Notes under the pieces: model-generated
What the model saw: only the letters and a program-made list of their open reading frames with translations
What the model was told of the DNA's origin: nothing
The model's database searches: none
Assembly (NCBI GenBank): GCA_002501655.1
Contig: DANY01000045.1
Span: forward strand, 1-35,660
Origin: Methanoculleus sp. UBA303
GTDB taxonomy: Archaea; Halobacteriota; Methanomicrobia; Methanomicrobiales; Methanoculleaceae
DNA: 35,660 nucleotides
Direction: 5' to 3'
Translations under genes and position numbers: made by a program
In this document: piece by piece, positions 23,245 to 32,128 of the stretch
Layout: every line of letters begins with the position of its first letter
How positions within the stretch are numbered: position 1 is the stretch's first letter

Positions 23245-24183
23245 ATGGTTGTTGTCGTACGGGACGTGAAGAAACGCTTTGGCTCCATCCGGGCACTCGA
23301 CGGGGTTACGCTCGACGTGGGGGAAGGGGAGATCCTCGGCCTCCTCGGGCCCAACGGGTCGGGGAAGTCCACCCTGTTGAAGGTTGTCGCCCGCCTCATC
23401 CCTCCCGACGAAGGGTCCATCACGCTCCCGGCGGACGGGCGGGCGATGATGCTCCGCACCGGGATGCTCTTTGACCATACCGCCCACTGGGAGACGCTCA
23501 CCGGCTACGAGAACGCCTGGTTCTTCGCCCGCTCCTACGGCATGGACCCGCATGCGGCGCGTGAGCGGCTCGAATCCCTCTTCGCCCTCTTCGATCTCCA
23601 GGAGCGGTGGGGCGACCCGGTCTCCGGGTACTCCTACGGGATGCGGCGGAAACTCGGTCTGATCGAGGCCCTGGCGCACGAGCCCTCCCTCATCCTGCTG
23701 GACGAACCGTCGATCGGCCTGGACTACCGGGCGCGGGTCACCCTTGCCGGGCTCCTCTGCGAAGCGGCCCGGCGGGGAGCTGCGGTTATCTTCTCCACGA
23801 ACGACGTGAACGAGGCGGCAGGTCTCGCCCACCGCGTCGCTCTCTTCGACCGGGGCCGGTTGCTCGTCTCGGGGGAGCCGTCCGCGCTTGTCCGGTCGCT
23901 CGCTGCGAAGGTGACGATCGACCTCCGGTTGAAGGCACCGGTCGATCCCCGGCCGATCGGGCAGGTCCCCGGCGTCGAGGGCGTGGGCGCGGACGAGCGG
24001 GAGGACGGGTTTCACGTGACGGTCGTAGCCGCGCCGGATGAGTCCGGCACCTCGTCCCTCCTCGCCCGGGTCGTCCACGCGGTGGCGGCGCAGGGCGGGG
24101 TGGTCGTGGGCGCCGACCTGCGGGTTCCGGGGCTTCCGGACGTATTTCTTGCGTATACGGAGGAAGAACCGGGTGCGTCCTGA
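23245..24183 (+). CDS. ABC transporter ATP-binding protein with atypical Q- and H-loops
   Basis: A 312-residue ABC ATPase. Walker A is GPNGSGKS (35-42), the signature is YSYGMRRKL (129-137) and Walker B is LILLDEP (149-155) followed by SIGLD. The H-loop His is replaced by Asn186 (FSTNDVNEA), and the Q-loop position appears as Asp77 (GMLFDH). Relatives with intact loops are exporters of drugs, lipids or haem (CcmA-like); loss of these residues would slow hydrolysis. Residues about 215-300 form a C-terminal extension of unknown role. ATG 23245 follows a GAGAGGG. It overlaps the permease gene by 11 bases. Confidence 0.87.
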   Translation: MVVVVRDVKKRFGSIRALDGVTLDVGEGEILGLLGPNGSGKSTLLKVVARLIPPDEGSITLPADGRAMMLRTGMLFDHTAHWETLTGYENAWFFARSYGMDPHAARERLESLFALFDLQERWGDPVSGYSYGMRRKLGLIEALAHEPSLILLDEPSIGLDYRARVTLAGLLCEAARRGAAVIFSTNDVNEAAGLAHRVALFDRGRLLVSGEPSALVRSLAAKVTIDLRLKAPVDPRPIGQVPGVEGVGADEREDGFHVTVVAAPDESGTSSLLARVVHAVAAQGGVVVGADLRVPGLPDVFLAYTEEEPGAS

Positions 24184-24844
24184 CTCGTTCTTCCGGAAGG
24201 AACTCCTTGAGGACCTCCGGGACCGCCGGGGGCTCTTCCTGAAGTTTGTCCTGCCGGCGGCGCTCCTGCTCCCCCTCATACTCGCCGGCGTGCCCGTATC
24301 CCTGCAGGCCGCCGGTATCACGGTCGCCGTTATCTTCTCCGGGGTCTTCGGGTCGTCGATCGGGCTCGTCCGCATCCGCGAGAGCGGTATGCTGGACCGG
24401 ATGGCCATGCTGCCCGCCTCCCCCCGCCGGCTGACCGCCGGATACATACTCGCAAACGCCCTCCTTGATTTGGCGCAGGTCGCCATCCCCCTCTCCGTCT
24501 TCCTGCTCGTCCACCCGCCGTCCCCGGCAGGGGTTATTTATGTGGCTGTATCGTTCGCTTCCGCCGTGGTTGCGGCGAACGCCCTCGGCGTCCTGGTGGC
24601 GGTCGTCCCGGGCTCGTCCGGCGAGGGGCATCTCTACGCGATTGTTACGGTCATGGCCGCAACCGCGCTCTCCGGGCTTATCGCGCCCGCCCCGTACACA
24701 CAGGGGCTCCTTCCATTCTGGTACCTCTACGCGGCGCTCGTCGCCGCCCCCGGGGCATTCGCTCTCTCTCCGGTCCTCGCCGCTCTCCTCCTCGGGTCCG
24801 TGCTCATGGCCTCGCCCGGGCTGTTTCGTGCGGCGGTTCGCTAG
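24173..24844 (+). CDS. ABC-2 type membrane permease
   Basis: A 223-residue membrane protein with about six hydrophobic segments (about 20-40, 43-62, 90-110, 118-140, 148-170 and 185-215), the usual ABC-2 half-transporter plan, with the amphipathic N-terminal helix DSFFRKELLEDLRDRRG. With the preceding ATPase it forms an exporter. GTG 24173 is chosen because GGAGG lies nine bases upstream and it overlaps the ATPase stop; the ATG at 24038 lies well inside the ATPase gene. Substrate unknown; haem or another hydrophobic cofactor is suggested only by the neighbourhood. Confidence 0.85.
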   Translation: MRPDSFFRKELLEDLRDRRGLFLKFVLPAALLLPLILAGVPVSLQAAGITVAVIFSGVFGSSIGLVRIRESGMLDRMAMLPASPRRLTAGYILANALLDLAQVAIPLSVFLLVHPPSPAGVIYVAVSFASAVVAANALGVLVAVVPGSSGEGHLYAIVTVMAATALSGLIAPAPYTQGLLPFWYLYAALVAAPGAFALSPVLAALLLGSVLMASPGLFRAAVR

Positions 24845-24922
24845 GACCGGGGCGTGAGAAGACTGCAGGTCCTCGTTGCGCATCGTGCGGGCAGGCATGA
24901 ATACGTGCCCGGGTGTGGTAAC

Positions 24923-25001
24923 CTTTAAGCCCCCTCACCTGTTTCCGATGGTCGGGACCACCCGGGGTGACGACAGAGTCCGGGGTATGGAGGAGGTGAT
25001 C
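24923..25001 (+). promoter_or_regulatory. Promoter and strong ribosome site of the radical SAM gene
   Basis: CTTTAAG (24923-24929) is a TATA-like element. GGAGGTGATC (24992-25001) is a full anti-SD complement located five bases before the ATG at 25007. This gene is therefore leadered and strongly initiated, unlike the near-leaderless genes around it. The 24845-25006 spacer holds nothing else. Confidence 0.55.
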
Positions 25002-25006
25002 GGGTA

Positions 25007-26460
25007 ATGGCAGACGATCGTATTCACGCGCTTCCTGCAGTCCGGCGGTGGCTCGGGAATCCTGTTGCCCGTGCCCTCCTCCGGTTTGTTACCCGGGACG
25101 ACGACTGCGGGAACCGCCTCGAGAACGCAATCAGCTACTACCTGGACCCGACCTGCGATACGTGCTGGAAGTGCAGGCTGGCGGGCCGCATGGTGGGGCA
25201 TACTCTCCACCGGAGCAGCACCCTCTTCGGGGTGAGCGAGGATGCTATCAGAAGCGGGCTCCGGGAGACGGTCTTTCTGCGGGGATTAGAGAACGTGCTC
25301 GAGGGAATCGCCCGCTACGGCGTCACCATGCCCCAGATCGTGAACGCTCCGTTCATGGTGGTCTGGGATTTCACCCACCGCTGCAATCTCAGGTGCGCCC
25401 ACTGCTACCAGGACGCCCACAAAGCGCTCCCCCACGAACTCGATACCGAAGAGGCAAAACGCCTCGTGGAGGAACTCGCGGATGCCGGTGTGGTGATCAT
25501 CGCCTTCTCGGGAGGAGAGCCCCTGATGCGGAGGGACTTCTTCGAGGTGGCCGTTCACGCCCAAAAAAACGGTATCTACGCGGCGCTCGCCACGAACGGC
25601 ACCCTCATCACCCCGGAGATGGCGGGAAGGATCCGGGCTGCCGGCATCGAGTACGTGGAGATATCCATCGACGGCAGGGATGCGGCGAGCCACGACGCCG
25701 TCCGGGGCATCCCGGGCCATTCGACCGGACCATAGCAGGCATCCGGAACTGTGTCGCAGCGGGGTTCTATACCTGCGTGGCGACCACGGTCACCCGGGCG
25801 AACTACGCCGAGATCCCGGACATCTACGCCGTTGCATCAGACCTCGGGGCGAACCGACTCATGTGCTTCAACTTCATACCGACGGGGAGAGGCGTGGAGA
25901 TGGTGGGTCAGGATATCTCTCCCGAAGAGCGCAGAGACCTGATGCGCTACCTGATGGCACGGACCCGGGAAGGGGCAGGCCCGGAGGCGCTCACCACCGC
26001 TCCCCAGGTCGCCTCCGTGGCGCTTGCCGATGAGCGGGAGGTTCCTGTCGGGCACTTCTACGCCGGGGGAGCGATCGAGGGGAAGACCGGGCTCCTGGCC
26101 GAGTTCATCGGCGGGTGCGGTGCGGGGAGACTCTACTGCAGCATCGAGCCCGAAGGGGACGTCCAGCCCTGCGTCTTTCTGCCGATCGCCGTCGGAAACG
26201 TGCGGGATACGCCGTTTCTTGAGATCTGGCACTCCTCGGAGGTGCTGCAGAGGCTGCGGGACCGGAGCCTGCTCTCGGGGGCATGCGCCGGCTGCGAGAA
26301 CAAGTATGTCTGCGGCGGGTGCAGGGCCCGCGGGTGGGCATACTTCGGGGATATCCATGCGCCGGACCCCGGGTGCGTCAACAACCGCGACTACTGGGAG
26401 TCGCTCCTCGTGGGTGAGGAACCCGCCATGCCCGTTCGTCCGTCCCAAAAAAAGGGTTAG
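25007..26460 (+). CDS. Radical SAM/SPASM protein with Cys-rich N-terminal domain (frameshifted)
   Basis: The restored protein has 484 residues. Residues 1-110 hold an unusual N-terminal domain with Cys34 and C50-C53-C56 (DPTCDTCWKC), which could bind a further Fe-S cluster. The SAM-cluster Cys are C126, C130 and C133 (HRCNLRCAHCYQ), followed by IAFSGGEPLMRRDF. The C-terminal SPASM part has GCGAGRLYCSIEPEGDVQPC and CAGCENKYVCGGC. The frame breaks at 25717-25719: the first frame stops at 25735 just after VRGIPG; in the -1 frame PFDRTIAGI continues the family sequence to 26460. One missing C explains it. It belongs to the AhbC/AhbD/tungsten-cofactor-like radical SAM group; the exact substrate is not assignable. 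Its stop overlaps the convergent BIG2 gene stop. Confidence 0.8.
26447..26453 (-). terminator. T7 terminator of the BIG2 surface-protein gene
   Basis: Seven A on the plus strand (seven T in the transcribed direction), flanked by CCC and GGG, lie four bases past the stop codon of the minus-strand gene. The tract is inside the last codons of the convergent radical SAM gene. Confidence 0.5.
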
Positions 26461-29400
26461 TTCTTCTTCCTCAGCCAGAGGAGGAAGGCCAGCGGGGCAA
26501 GGAGGGGCGCGTAGACGAGCGGTGCCGCAGGCGTCGTCGTCGCCTGCGCGGTGGTCGCCTCCGTCGTCACCCCTGAGGTCACGTTCGTCGTGACATTCGT
26601 CTCGCCTTCCGTCGTGGCGTTCGTCTCCACCACTACGGTCGCGTTCTCCGGCGCCGCGGCGATGGCAAACGTGGAGAATCCGGGGGTGGTTGCCCGGAAG
26701 CGGTACAACCCGCTCTCCTCACCGACGACCTCGGTCTCCAGGGACTGCCAGACGCCGCCGACACAGCGCATCAGCCTGACGTCCTCCGGGGCCATGCCGT
26801 GGTCTTCGAGCCAGTCGGCAGGGATGGTGAAGACGATCACCGCTCTCTCGATGTCGTGCGGGTTCACCCAGAAGAGGGTGATCTCGACGTACTCGTAGAT
26901 GTCGCCGGTGGGGGGCGTCGTCGCAGCGGACGGGGTTGCCTCCTTCACGGTCACCATCAGCTTCGGGATGGTGTTCGCTGCCGTGATGGCAACGCTGCCG
27001 ACCGATGAGGTGGTGCCCGAGAACGTGAACGTCTCGCCGCGCATCAGGTTCTCACGCATCCCTGCATCGAAGGTCGGGCCGCTGTCGCCGCCGCTGTCGC
27101 TCCAGCCGGAACCGGTCGACCCGCCGCTGTCCCCGGGATCACCCGGATTCGGTGTGGGTGCGCCGGTGACGGTGACCGCTGCCGTTCCCACCGCGCTGCC
27201 GGCCCGGGCCTTCACGTCCGCCGATCCCCCCGCGTATGCCGCGAAGAGGCCGGCCCTGTCGATGGAGCCGACACCCGGGTCGGAGGACGACCAGGCAACC
27301 CTGACCCAGTCCATCTCGTTGTCGCACTGGTCAAAGACCGTAGCGACGAACTCCCCGGTCTCCCCGGCCGCGAGCGTTGCCGTCGCGGGGTCGACCTCGA
27401 CGCGGGTTGGGACCGGGAGCGAGGGGTCGACGGTCACACAGGCGGAACCCGATATCCCGCCCGCCGATGCGGTGAGCGTCACCTCGCCGTCCTCGAGGGC
27501 GGTAAAGAGCCCGCACGCATCGATGGTGCCGACGGTCTCATCACTGCTCTCCCAGGTCGCCTCGACGTCCGGCATAGCGTAGCCGTACTGGTCGAACGCG
27601 GTCACGGTGAGCGAGAGCGTGCTCCCGGCAGCGATAGTGAAGTCAGACGGGCTGACCGCGATCCGCGCTGGAGCCCGGGATGCCGACCGGACCGTCACGA
27701 CCGCGGTCCCGGTCTCGTCGATCCCGTCGACCGACGCAGTGACGGTTGCCGTGCCTCCGCAGACTGCGGTGAAAAGCCCGTCTTCGTCGATCGTGCCGAC
27801 GGTTTCGTCATCGCACGACCAGGTTACCGTAGCGCCGGGCGAACTGTTGCCTTCCAGGCCAAACGCGGTCGCCAGGTCAGGCACGGTCGCGGTGAACTGC
27901 CGGGAGTCCCCGACGTCCAGGGTGACCGCCGGCGGGGAGACAACGACTCCCGGAGAAGCCTCGGTGACCGTTACGGTCGCCGTCCCGGTGACGCCGCATG
28001 CCGATGCGGTGAGGGTCGTCGTGCCCGCAGTAAGGGCGGCGAAGCGTCCGTCCGTCCCGATCGTGCCGACGGTCTCATCGCTGCTTACCCAGGCGATATC
28101 GATGCCCGGCATGACGCAGCCGTCCTGATCATAAGCGGTTGCCGAGAACGTCTCCGCGTCGCCGACATTGAAGGTGATTGCCGGAGGCGTAACGGCGATC
28201 CGGGAGAGGACCGGGTCATCGGAGGTTACGGTGACGGTCGCGGTTCCGGCGGCGCCGTCGCCCGTCGCGGTGAGGGTCGTCGTGCCTGCACAGATTGCGG
28301 TAAAGAGGCCGCACGTATCGATGGTGCCGACACCCGGGTCGCTGCTCGTCCAGGTGACCGCAACGTCGGCAACGACGTTGCCGAACCGGTCGAACGCGAC
28401 GACGTCGAACTGCCGGGTCTCGCCCGCGTCAAGGATGGCCGCTGACGGGGAGACTGCAAGTTTAGCGAGCGCCGGGTCCGCGGCGATGACGGTGACGGCC
28501 GCCGTTCCGGAGACCTCGCCTGCCGTTGCGGTGAGGGTCGTCGTGCCCGCGGCGAGAGCGGTGAAGATGCCGTCCGCACTGATGGTCCCGATGGTCTCGT
28601 TGCTGCTCGTCCAGACGATATCACCGGCGGGCACGACGTTGCCGTCCCGGTCATAGGCGGTCACGATGAACTTCTGGTCGTCGCCGACTGCGAGGGTGGT
28701 CCGGGGCGGCGTGACCTTCAGGCTCCCGAGCACCGGGTCGACCGGGTCTTCGGCGTCAGCGCTGACGGTTACGGTTGCCGTCCCGGCGATCTCGCCTGCG
28801 GTTGCGGTGACGGTCGCCGAGCCCGCGGCAAGCGCGGTGAAGACGCCGTCCGCACCGACCGTGCCGACGGTCTCATTGCTGCATGACCATACGACCGGAA
28901 CTCCGGGCATGGTGTTGCCGGACCCGTCAGAGCAGACGGTGGCAAACCCGCGAGTCTCGCCGACCGTGAGCGTCGCCGTAGCCGGTGCGATCTCGATCTC
29001 CGCGAGGACCGGGGCGTCGGCGCTGACGGTTACGGTCGCTGTTCCGGAGATCCCGCCTGCGGTTGCGGTGACGGTCGCCGAACCTGCGGCAAGCGCAGTG
29101 AAGATGCCGCTCTCATCGATGGTCCCGACAGTCGTGTTGCTGCTCGTCCAGGTGACCGCGACTTCCGGCAGTTCGTTGCCGAACTGGTCGAGGGCGGTTG
29201 CTGTGAACTGCCCTTTGTCGTTGACCGCGAGGGTGGCCGCGGTCGGCGTGATCGCGATGCTCTGCGGGACCAGGTCTTCATCGGTGACCGTTACGGCCGC
29301 TGTCCCGGATACGCCGTCCGCAGACGCGGTGATGGTCGCCGAACCTGCGGCAAGCGCAGTGAAGACGCCGTCCGCGCCGATCGTGCCAACGGTCTCATCG

Positions 29401-30854
29401 TTGCACGACCAGGCTACCGGGACACCGGGCATGGTGTTGCCGGACGCATCCGAGCAGACGGTGGCAAACCCGCGGGTCTCGCCGACCCTGATGGTGGCCG
29501 CGGCCGGTGTGATCGCGATCTCCGCGAGAACCGGGGCTTCGGCGGTGACCGTGACGGTCGCGCTCCCGGTGATGCTGCCCGCCGTTGCGGTGATGGTCGT
29601 CGTGCCCGCGGCCTTCGCGGTGAAGACACCGTCGGCGCCGATGGTCCCGATAGCCTCATCGCCGCTCGTCCAGGTGACCGAAACGCCGGTCATCTTGCTG
29701 CCGAACTGATCGAGGGCGGTTGCTGTGAACTGCTGTGTCTCGCCGACCGCGAGCGCGGCTTTTGAAGGCGTGACTTCGATGCTCGTTGCGACCGGTACGA
29801 CCGGTGCTTCAGGCTCGTAGACGAAGATGTAGAGGTTCGAATCAGCTTCCCGGCCCCTCTGCCAGACGATCGTGTTTCCGCTGACAGCGGGGTAGAGGTG
29901 TTCGTCGTAGATGTCTTCGGCTTCAACTACGGACAGCTCCTCCCCGGGGGGGGAGAGGTCGTACATGTAGATGCTCCGCGCCGGAACCCGCTTGTCCTCC
30001 CAGCCGATGAGGCTCCCGCTGATCGCCGCTGAGACCTGGTCGGAGGAGTCGGTGGTGATCCGGATCTCTCCGGCGGACAGGTCGTCGAGATCGGTCATAT
30101 AGATGTCGGAATTACCGTCTTGGTACTCTTCCCAGGCGATCTGGCTCCCGTAGAGCGAGGGCCAGGACTGGTCACTCGTTCCCGTGGAGGCATGGCCTAT
30201 CTTGCCGGTCCCGATCTCGTAGTACCTGATCCTTTCTTCCCCGCTCTCTACCCAGGCGACATACTTCTCCGAGAGTGCGGGCTTGAACTCGGTTTTGCCG
30301 CCTGGAATCGTTGTCCTTGCGTTGCAGTCGATGATGTCCTTTACCTTCTTGGCAGCGATGTCGTAGAGGGCGATGTTGGTCCTGCCGCTGCTGTCATCGT
30401 ACCAGGCGATGTAGTTCCCACGGACGATGGGCAGCCACTGGTTGCCCGTGTCGGTGGTGAGCCGTGTTTCATTATCTTTCGAGCGCTGGTAGAGGTAGAT
30501 ATCCCAGTTGCCATTCCGGTTATCCTGCCAGACGATGGAGTCTCCTGATATGGATGGTTTCTCCTGCGAGGCGGGGTCATTCGTGATCCTTGTCCCTACA
30601 GGGAGTGTGTACGGCGCGTTCCGGAAATCGGATACGCTCGCGAGGAATATGTCCTTGACTCCTCTCTCCTGCTCGTCGTTTCGGTCGTCTTCCCAGACGA
30701 TCATGTTGCCATCGATATCCGGGTGCTCCTGCGCTTTGCCGAAGGGATGATAGATCTTCTCCCCCGGCGCAGTTTCTATCGCCATGACCGGCGATATCAG
30801 CAGCCCGACAGCGACGACTACGCACAATAATCTCAGGTGTGCCTGTTTCTTCAT
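26457..30854 (-). CDS. Large surface protein: beta-propeller, ten BIG2 Ig-like domains, PGF-pre-PGF domain and membrane anchor
   Basis: A 1465-residue secreted protein. Residues 1-26 are a signal peptide (MKKQAHLRLLCVVVAVGLL). Residues about 30-350 hold PD40/TolB-like propeller repeats (WEDDRN, VWQDNRNGNWDIYLY, IAWEEYQDGNSDIYM). Ten BIG2 bacterial-Ig domains of about 87 residues follow, each with a WTSSDETVGTIDxxGxFTA-like core and a GTATVTV end. Next come a Gly/Ser linker and a PGF-pre-PGF-like domain (about 1260-1400), a Thr-rich spacer with many NxT sequons, and a C-terminal membrane segment ending WLRKKN. The start at 30854 follows a purine-rich AAGGGGGG; the longer reading to 30923 is rejected. 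The role is structural or adhesive. Its stop overlaps the radical SAM stop. Confidence 0.88.
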   Translation of the reverse strand: MKKQAHLRLLCVVVAVGLLISPVMAIETAPGEKIYHPFGKAQEHPDIDGNMIVWEDDRNDEQERGVKDIFLASVSDFRNAPYTLPVGTRITNDPASQEKPSISGDSIVWQDNRNGNWDIYLYQRSKDNETRLTTDTGNQWLPIVRGNYIAWYDDSSGRTNIALYDIAAKKVKDIIDCNARTTIPGGKTEFKPALSEKYVAWVESGEERIRYYEIGTGKIGHASTGTSDQSWPSLYGSQIAWEEYQDGNSDIYMTDLDDLSAGEIRITTDSSDQVSAAISGSLIGWEDKRVPARSIYMYDLSPPGEELSVVEAEDIYDEHLYPAVSGNTIVWQRGREADSNLYIFVYEPEAPVVPVATSIEVTPSKAALAVGETQQFTATALDQFGSKMTGVSVTWTSGDEAIGTIGADGVFTAKAAGTTTITATAGSITGSATVTVTAEAPVLAEIAITPAAATIRVGETRGFATVCSDASGNTMPGVPVAWSCNDETVGTIGADGVFTALAAGSATITASADGVSGTAAVTVTDEDLVPQSIAITPTAATLAVNDKGQFTATALDQFGNELPEVAVTWTSSNTTVGTIDESGIFTALAAGSATVTATAGGISGTATVTVSADAPVLAEIEIAPATATLTVGETRGFATVCSDGSGNTMPGVPVVWSCSNETVGTVGADGVFTALAAGSATVTATAGEIAGTATVTVSADAEDPVDPVLGSLKVTPPRTTLAVGDDQKFIVTAYDRDGNVVPAGDIVWTSSNETIGTISADGIFTALAAGTTTLTATAGEVSGTAAVTVIAADPALAKLAVSPSAAILDAGETRQFDVVAFDRFGNVVADVAVTWTSSDPGVGTIDTCGLFTAICAGTTTLTATGDGAAGTATVTVTSDDPVLSRIAVTPPAITFNVGDAETFSATAYDQDGCVMPGIDIAWVSSDETVGTIGTDGRFAALTAGTTTLTASACGVTGTATVTVTEASPGVVVSPPAVTLDVGDSRQFTATVPDLATAFGLEGNSSPGATVTWSCDDETVGTIDEDGLFTAVCGGTATVTASVDGIDETGTAVVTVRSASRAPARIAVSPSDFTIAAGSTLSLTVTAFDQYGYAMPDVEATWESSDETVGTIDACGLFTALEDGEVTLTASAGGISGSACVTVDPSLPVPTRVEVDPATATLAAGETGEFVATVFDQCDNEMDWVRVAWSSSDPGVGSIDRAGLFAAYAGGSADVKARAGSAVGTAAVTVTGAPTPNPGDPGDSGGSTGSGWSDSGGDSGPTFDAGMRENLMRGETFTFSGTTSSVGSVAITAANTIPKLMVTVKEATPSAATTPPTGDIYEYVEITLFWVNPHDIERAVIVFTIPADWLEDHGMAPEDVRLMRCVGGVWQSLETEVVGEESGLYRFRATTPGFSTFAIAAAPENATVVVETNATTEGETNVTTNVTSGVTTEATTAQATTTPAAPLVYAPLLAPLAFLLWLRKKN
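27160..29810 (-). repeat. Ten tandem ~261-bp BIG2 domain repeats
   Basis: Ten in-frame units of about 87 codons encode the BIG2 domains. DNA similarity is highest among units at the 5' end of the gene, and two units share a distinctive Cys-containing variant (ETRGFATVCSDxSGNTMPGVP). This points to internal duplication of pairs of units, and repeat number may vary. Confidence 0.75.
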
Positions 30855-31239
30855 TCTTTTCCCCCCTTGAATGATTCGCCTTTCACCTGCGAGACCGCGG
30901 TGCATACCTCCCGGTATACACAAAGGGCTCGCTAAAGCAGGTGCTCACCGGAGCACCCGGCAGGCGGAGTGCAGAATCCGATTTAAAGCCCGGTCATAGG
31001 GTAGCCGGTGAATGGCTGAATAGCCGTATAAATATATATCCTTTACGGTGATTTATTCTAAGAATTATATAATAAAAATGGGAATTTTTCGTGTCCCCCC
31101 GCGGGTGCCGGGAGTCCGGGAAGGGCCGTCTTCGGACAGCACCCTCCCGGGGAGCGGGGAGGCCTGTGGCGGCGTATATTCTCCTCAAGACCGATATAGT
31201 CGATGGATTTTTGCCGCAATCGCTGCAGGACAGCCGGGT
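30855..31239. other. AT-rich intergenic region with promoter of the BIG2 gene
   Basis: No gene is credible here. The AT-rich block at 31020-31080 contains a TATA-like aaatatatat (about 31030-31039, usable on the minus strand), and a second candidate ATTTAAAG lies near 30980. Either would give the BIG2 mRNA a leader of about 100-150 nucleotides, long for this window. Downstream, 31095-31239 is GC-rich with no recognised feature. Confidence 0.4.
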
Positions 31240-32039
31240 TCACACCGGCGGTCGCCGTGCCCCGGCAAGATCTCTTCGGATCTTTCGCCTGACGTACCAC
31301 TCGACGGCTCTCCTCACGGCGTCGTAGAGCGGGTTGACCGGCACGCTCGTGTAGTAGCGCACACCAGGGTCGAGCCAGCCCGATTCTTTCCAGTAGGCGT
31401 GGTCGGCCGGAGCAGAGTCGGCGAACTCGTCAAACGACGCCCGCTGGGCGTGGAAGAAGATGACGCTCCGGAGCCCCGGCCGCCGTGCTCTCCCCTCAAC
31501 CAGCGCCTGGAAGAACGACTGAGCTGCATCGTCGAGTCTCTGGTCGTTCTCGCGGACCTGCCGCTCCGGCGTGGTGGCGGGGTTCGTGATAATACCGACG
31601 CGGGAGACGACATCAAATCCCCATATGCCGGCGACGGTGTCGAGGTAGCGAAGAACGTCCTTCTCGCCCACCGCACCGGTGGTGGCGAGGAGGAGGGCTT
31701 TTTTACCGAAGAACCGGGGGCGAAGACGTAGGAGAACTGGTCGATGAAGGTCTTCATCTGGCCGGTGACGGCGAGACCGTAGACCGGCGACGCGAAGATC
31801 ACCCCGTCGGCATCGTGCAGCTTCCGCCCGACGGCAGGGGCATCGTCCCGGATGGGGCAGTGTTCTTCGCCCCACTCGAGACATGCCATGCATCCCCGGC
31901 AGGGTGCAAGGGCAACGTCCCCGAGCATGAGGTACTCGAACCCGACGTCGCCGAGGGAGCGCATGGCGTCCTCAATCCTCTTCGCCGCCCGGTAGGTGTT
32001 GCCTTTCCGGGGGCTTCCCATGATGACCAGGATCTTCAT
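31240..32039 (-). CDS. Iron-sulfur flavoprotein / NADPH-dependent FMN reductase family (frameshifted)
   Basis: A flavodoxin-fold protein opening MKILVIMGSPRKGNTYRAAK (FMN phosphate loop). It has the compact Cys motif of methanogen iron-sulfur flavoproteins, C47-C50-C53-C61 (CRGCMACLEWGEEHC), predicting a 4Fe-4S cluster next to FMN, and FASPVYGLAVTGQMKTFIDQ. Family members reduce O2, peroxide or other acceptors using ferredoxin. The frame is lost at a five-G run on the plus strand (31716-31720) after FSYVFAP; in the next frame RFFGKKALLLATTGAVGEK continues to a stop at 31240. One missing base explains it; the restored length is 266 residues. ATG 32039 is supported by GAGGAG at six bases. Confidence 0.8.
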
Positions 32040-32128
32040 AGCCGGCTCCTCTGCATCCCCCCCGTGCAGGTCGGGGCACAGGCGGAGATCTTCATTCTGC
32101 AACGTCTGTTGCGGGATGCGATGAGGGT

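Noticed and set aside
22978..24486. 502-codon minus-strand frame opposite the Usp/ABC operon
   Set aside because: Composition is Arg/Pro/Gly/Asp shadow sequence; the plus strand has clear Usp, ABC ATPase and permease motifs.
28666..29709. Long plus-strand open frame (and others at 26551-28656) opposite the BIG2 gene
   Set aside because: They mirror the repeats of the BIG2 gene on the other strand, rich in Val/Ala/Ser from GC codon bias, with no conserved motif.
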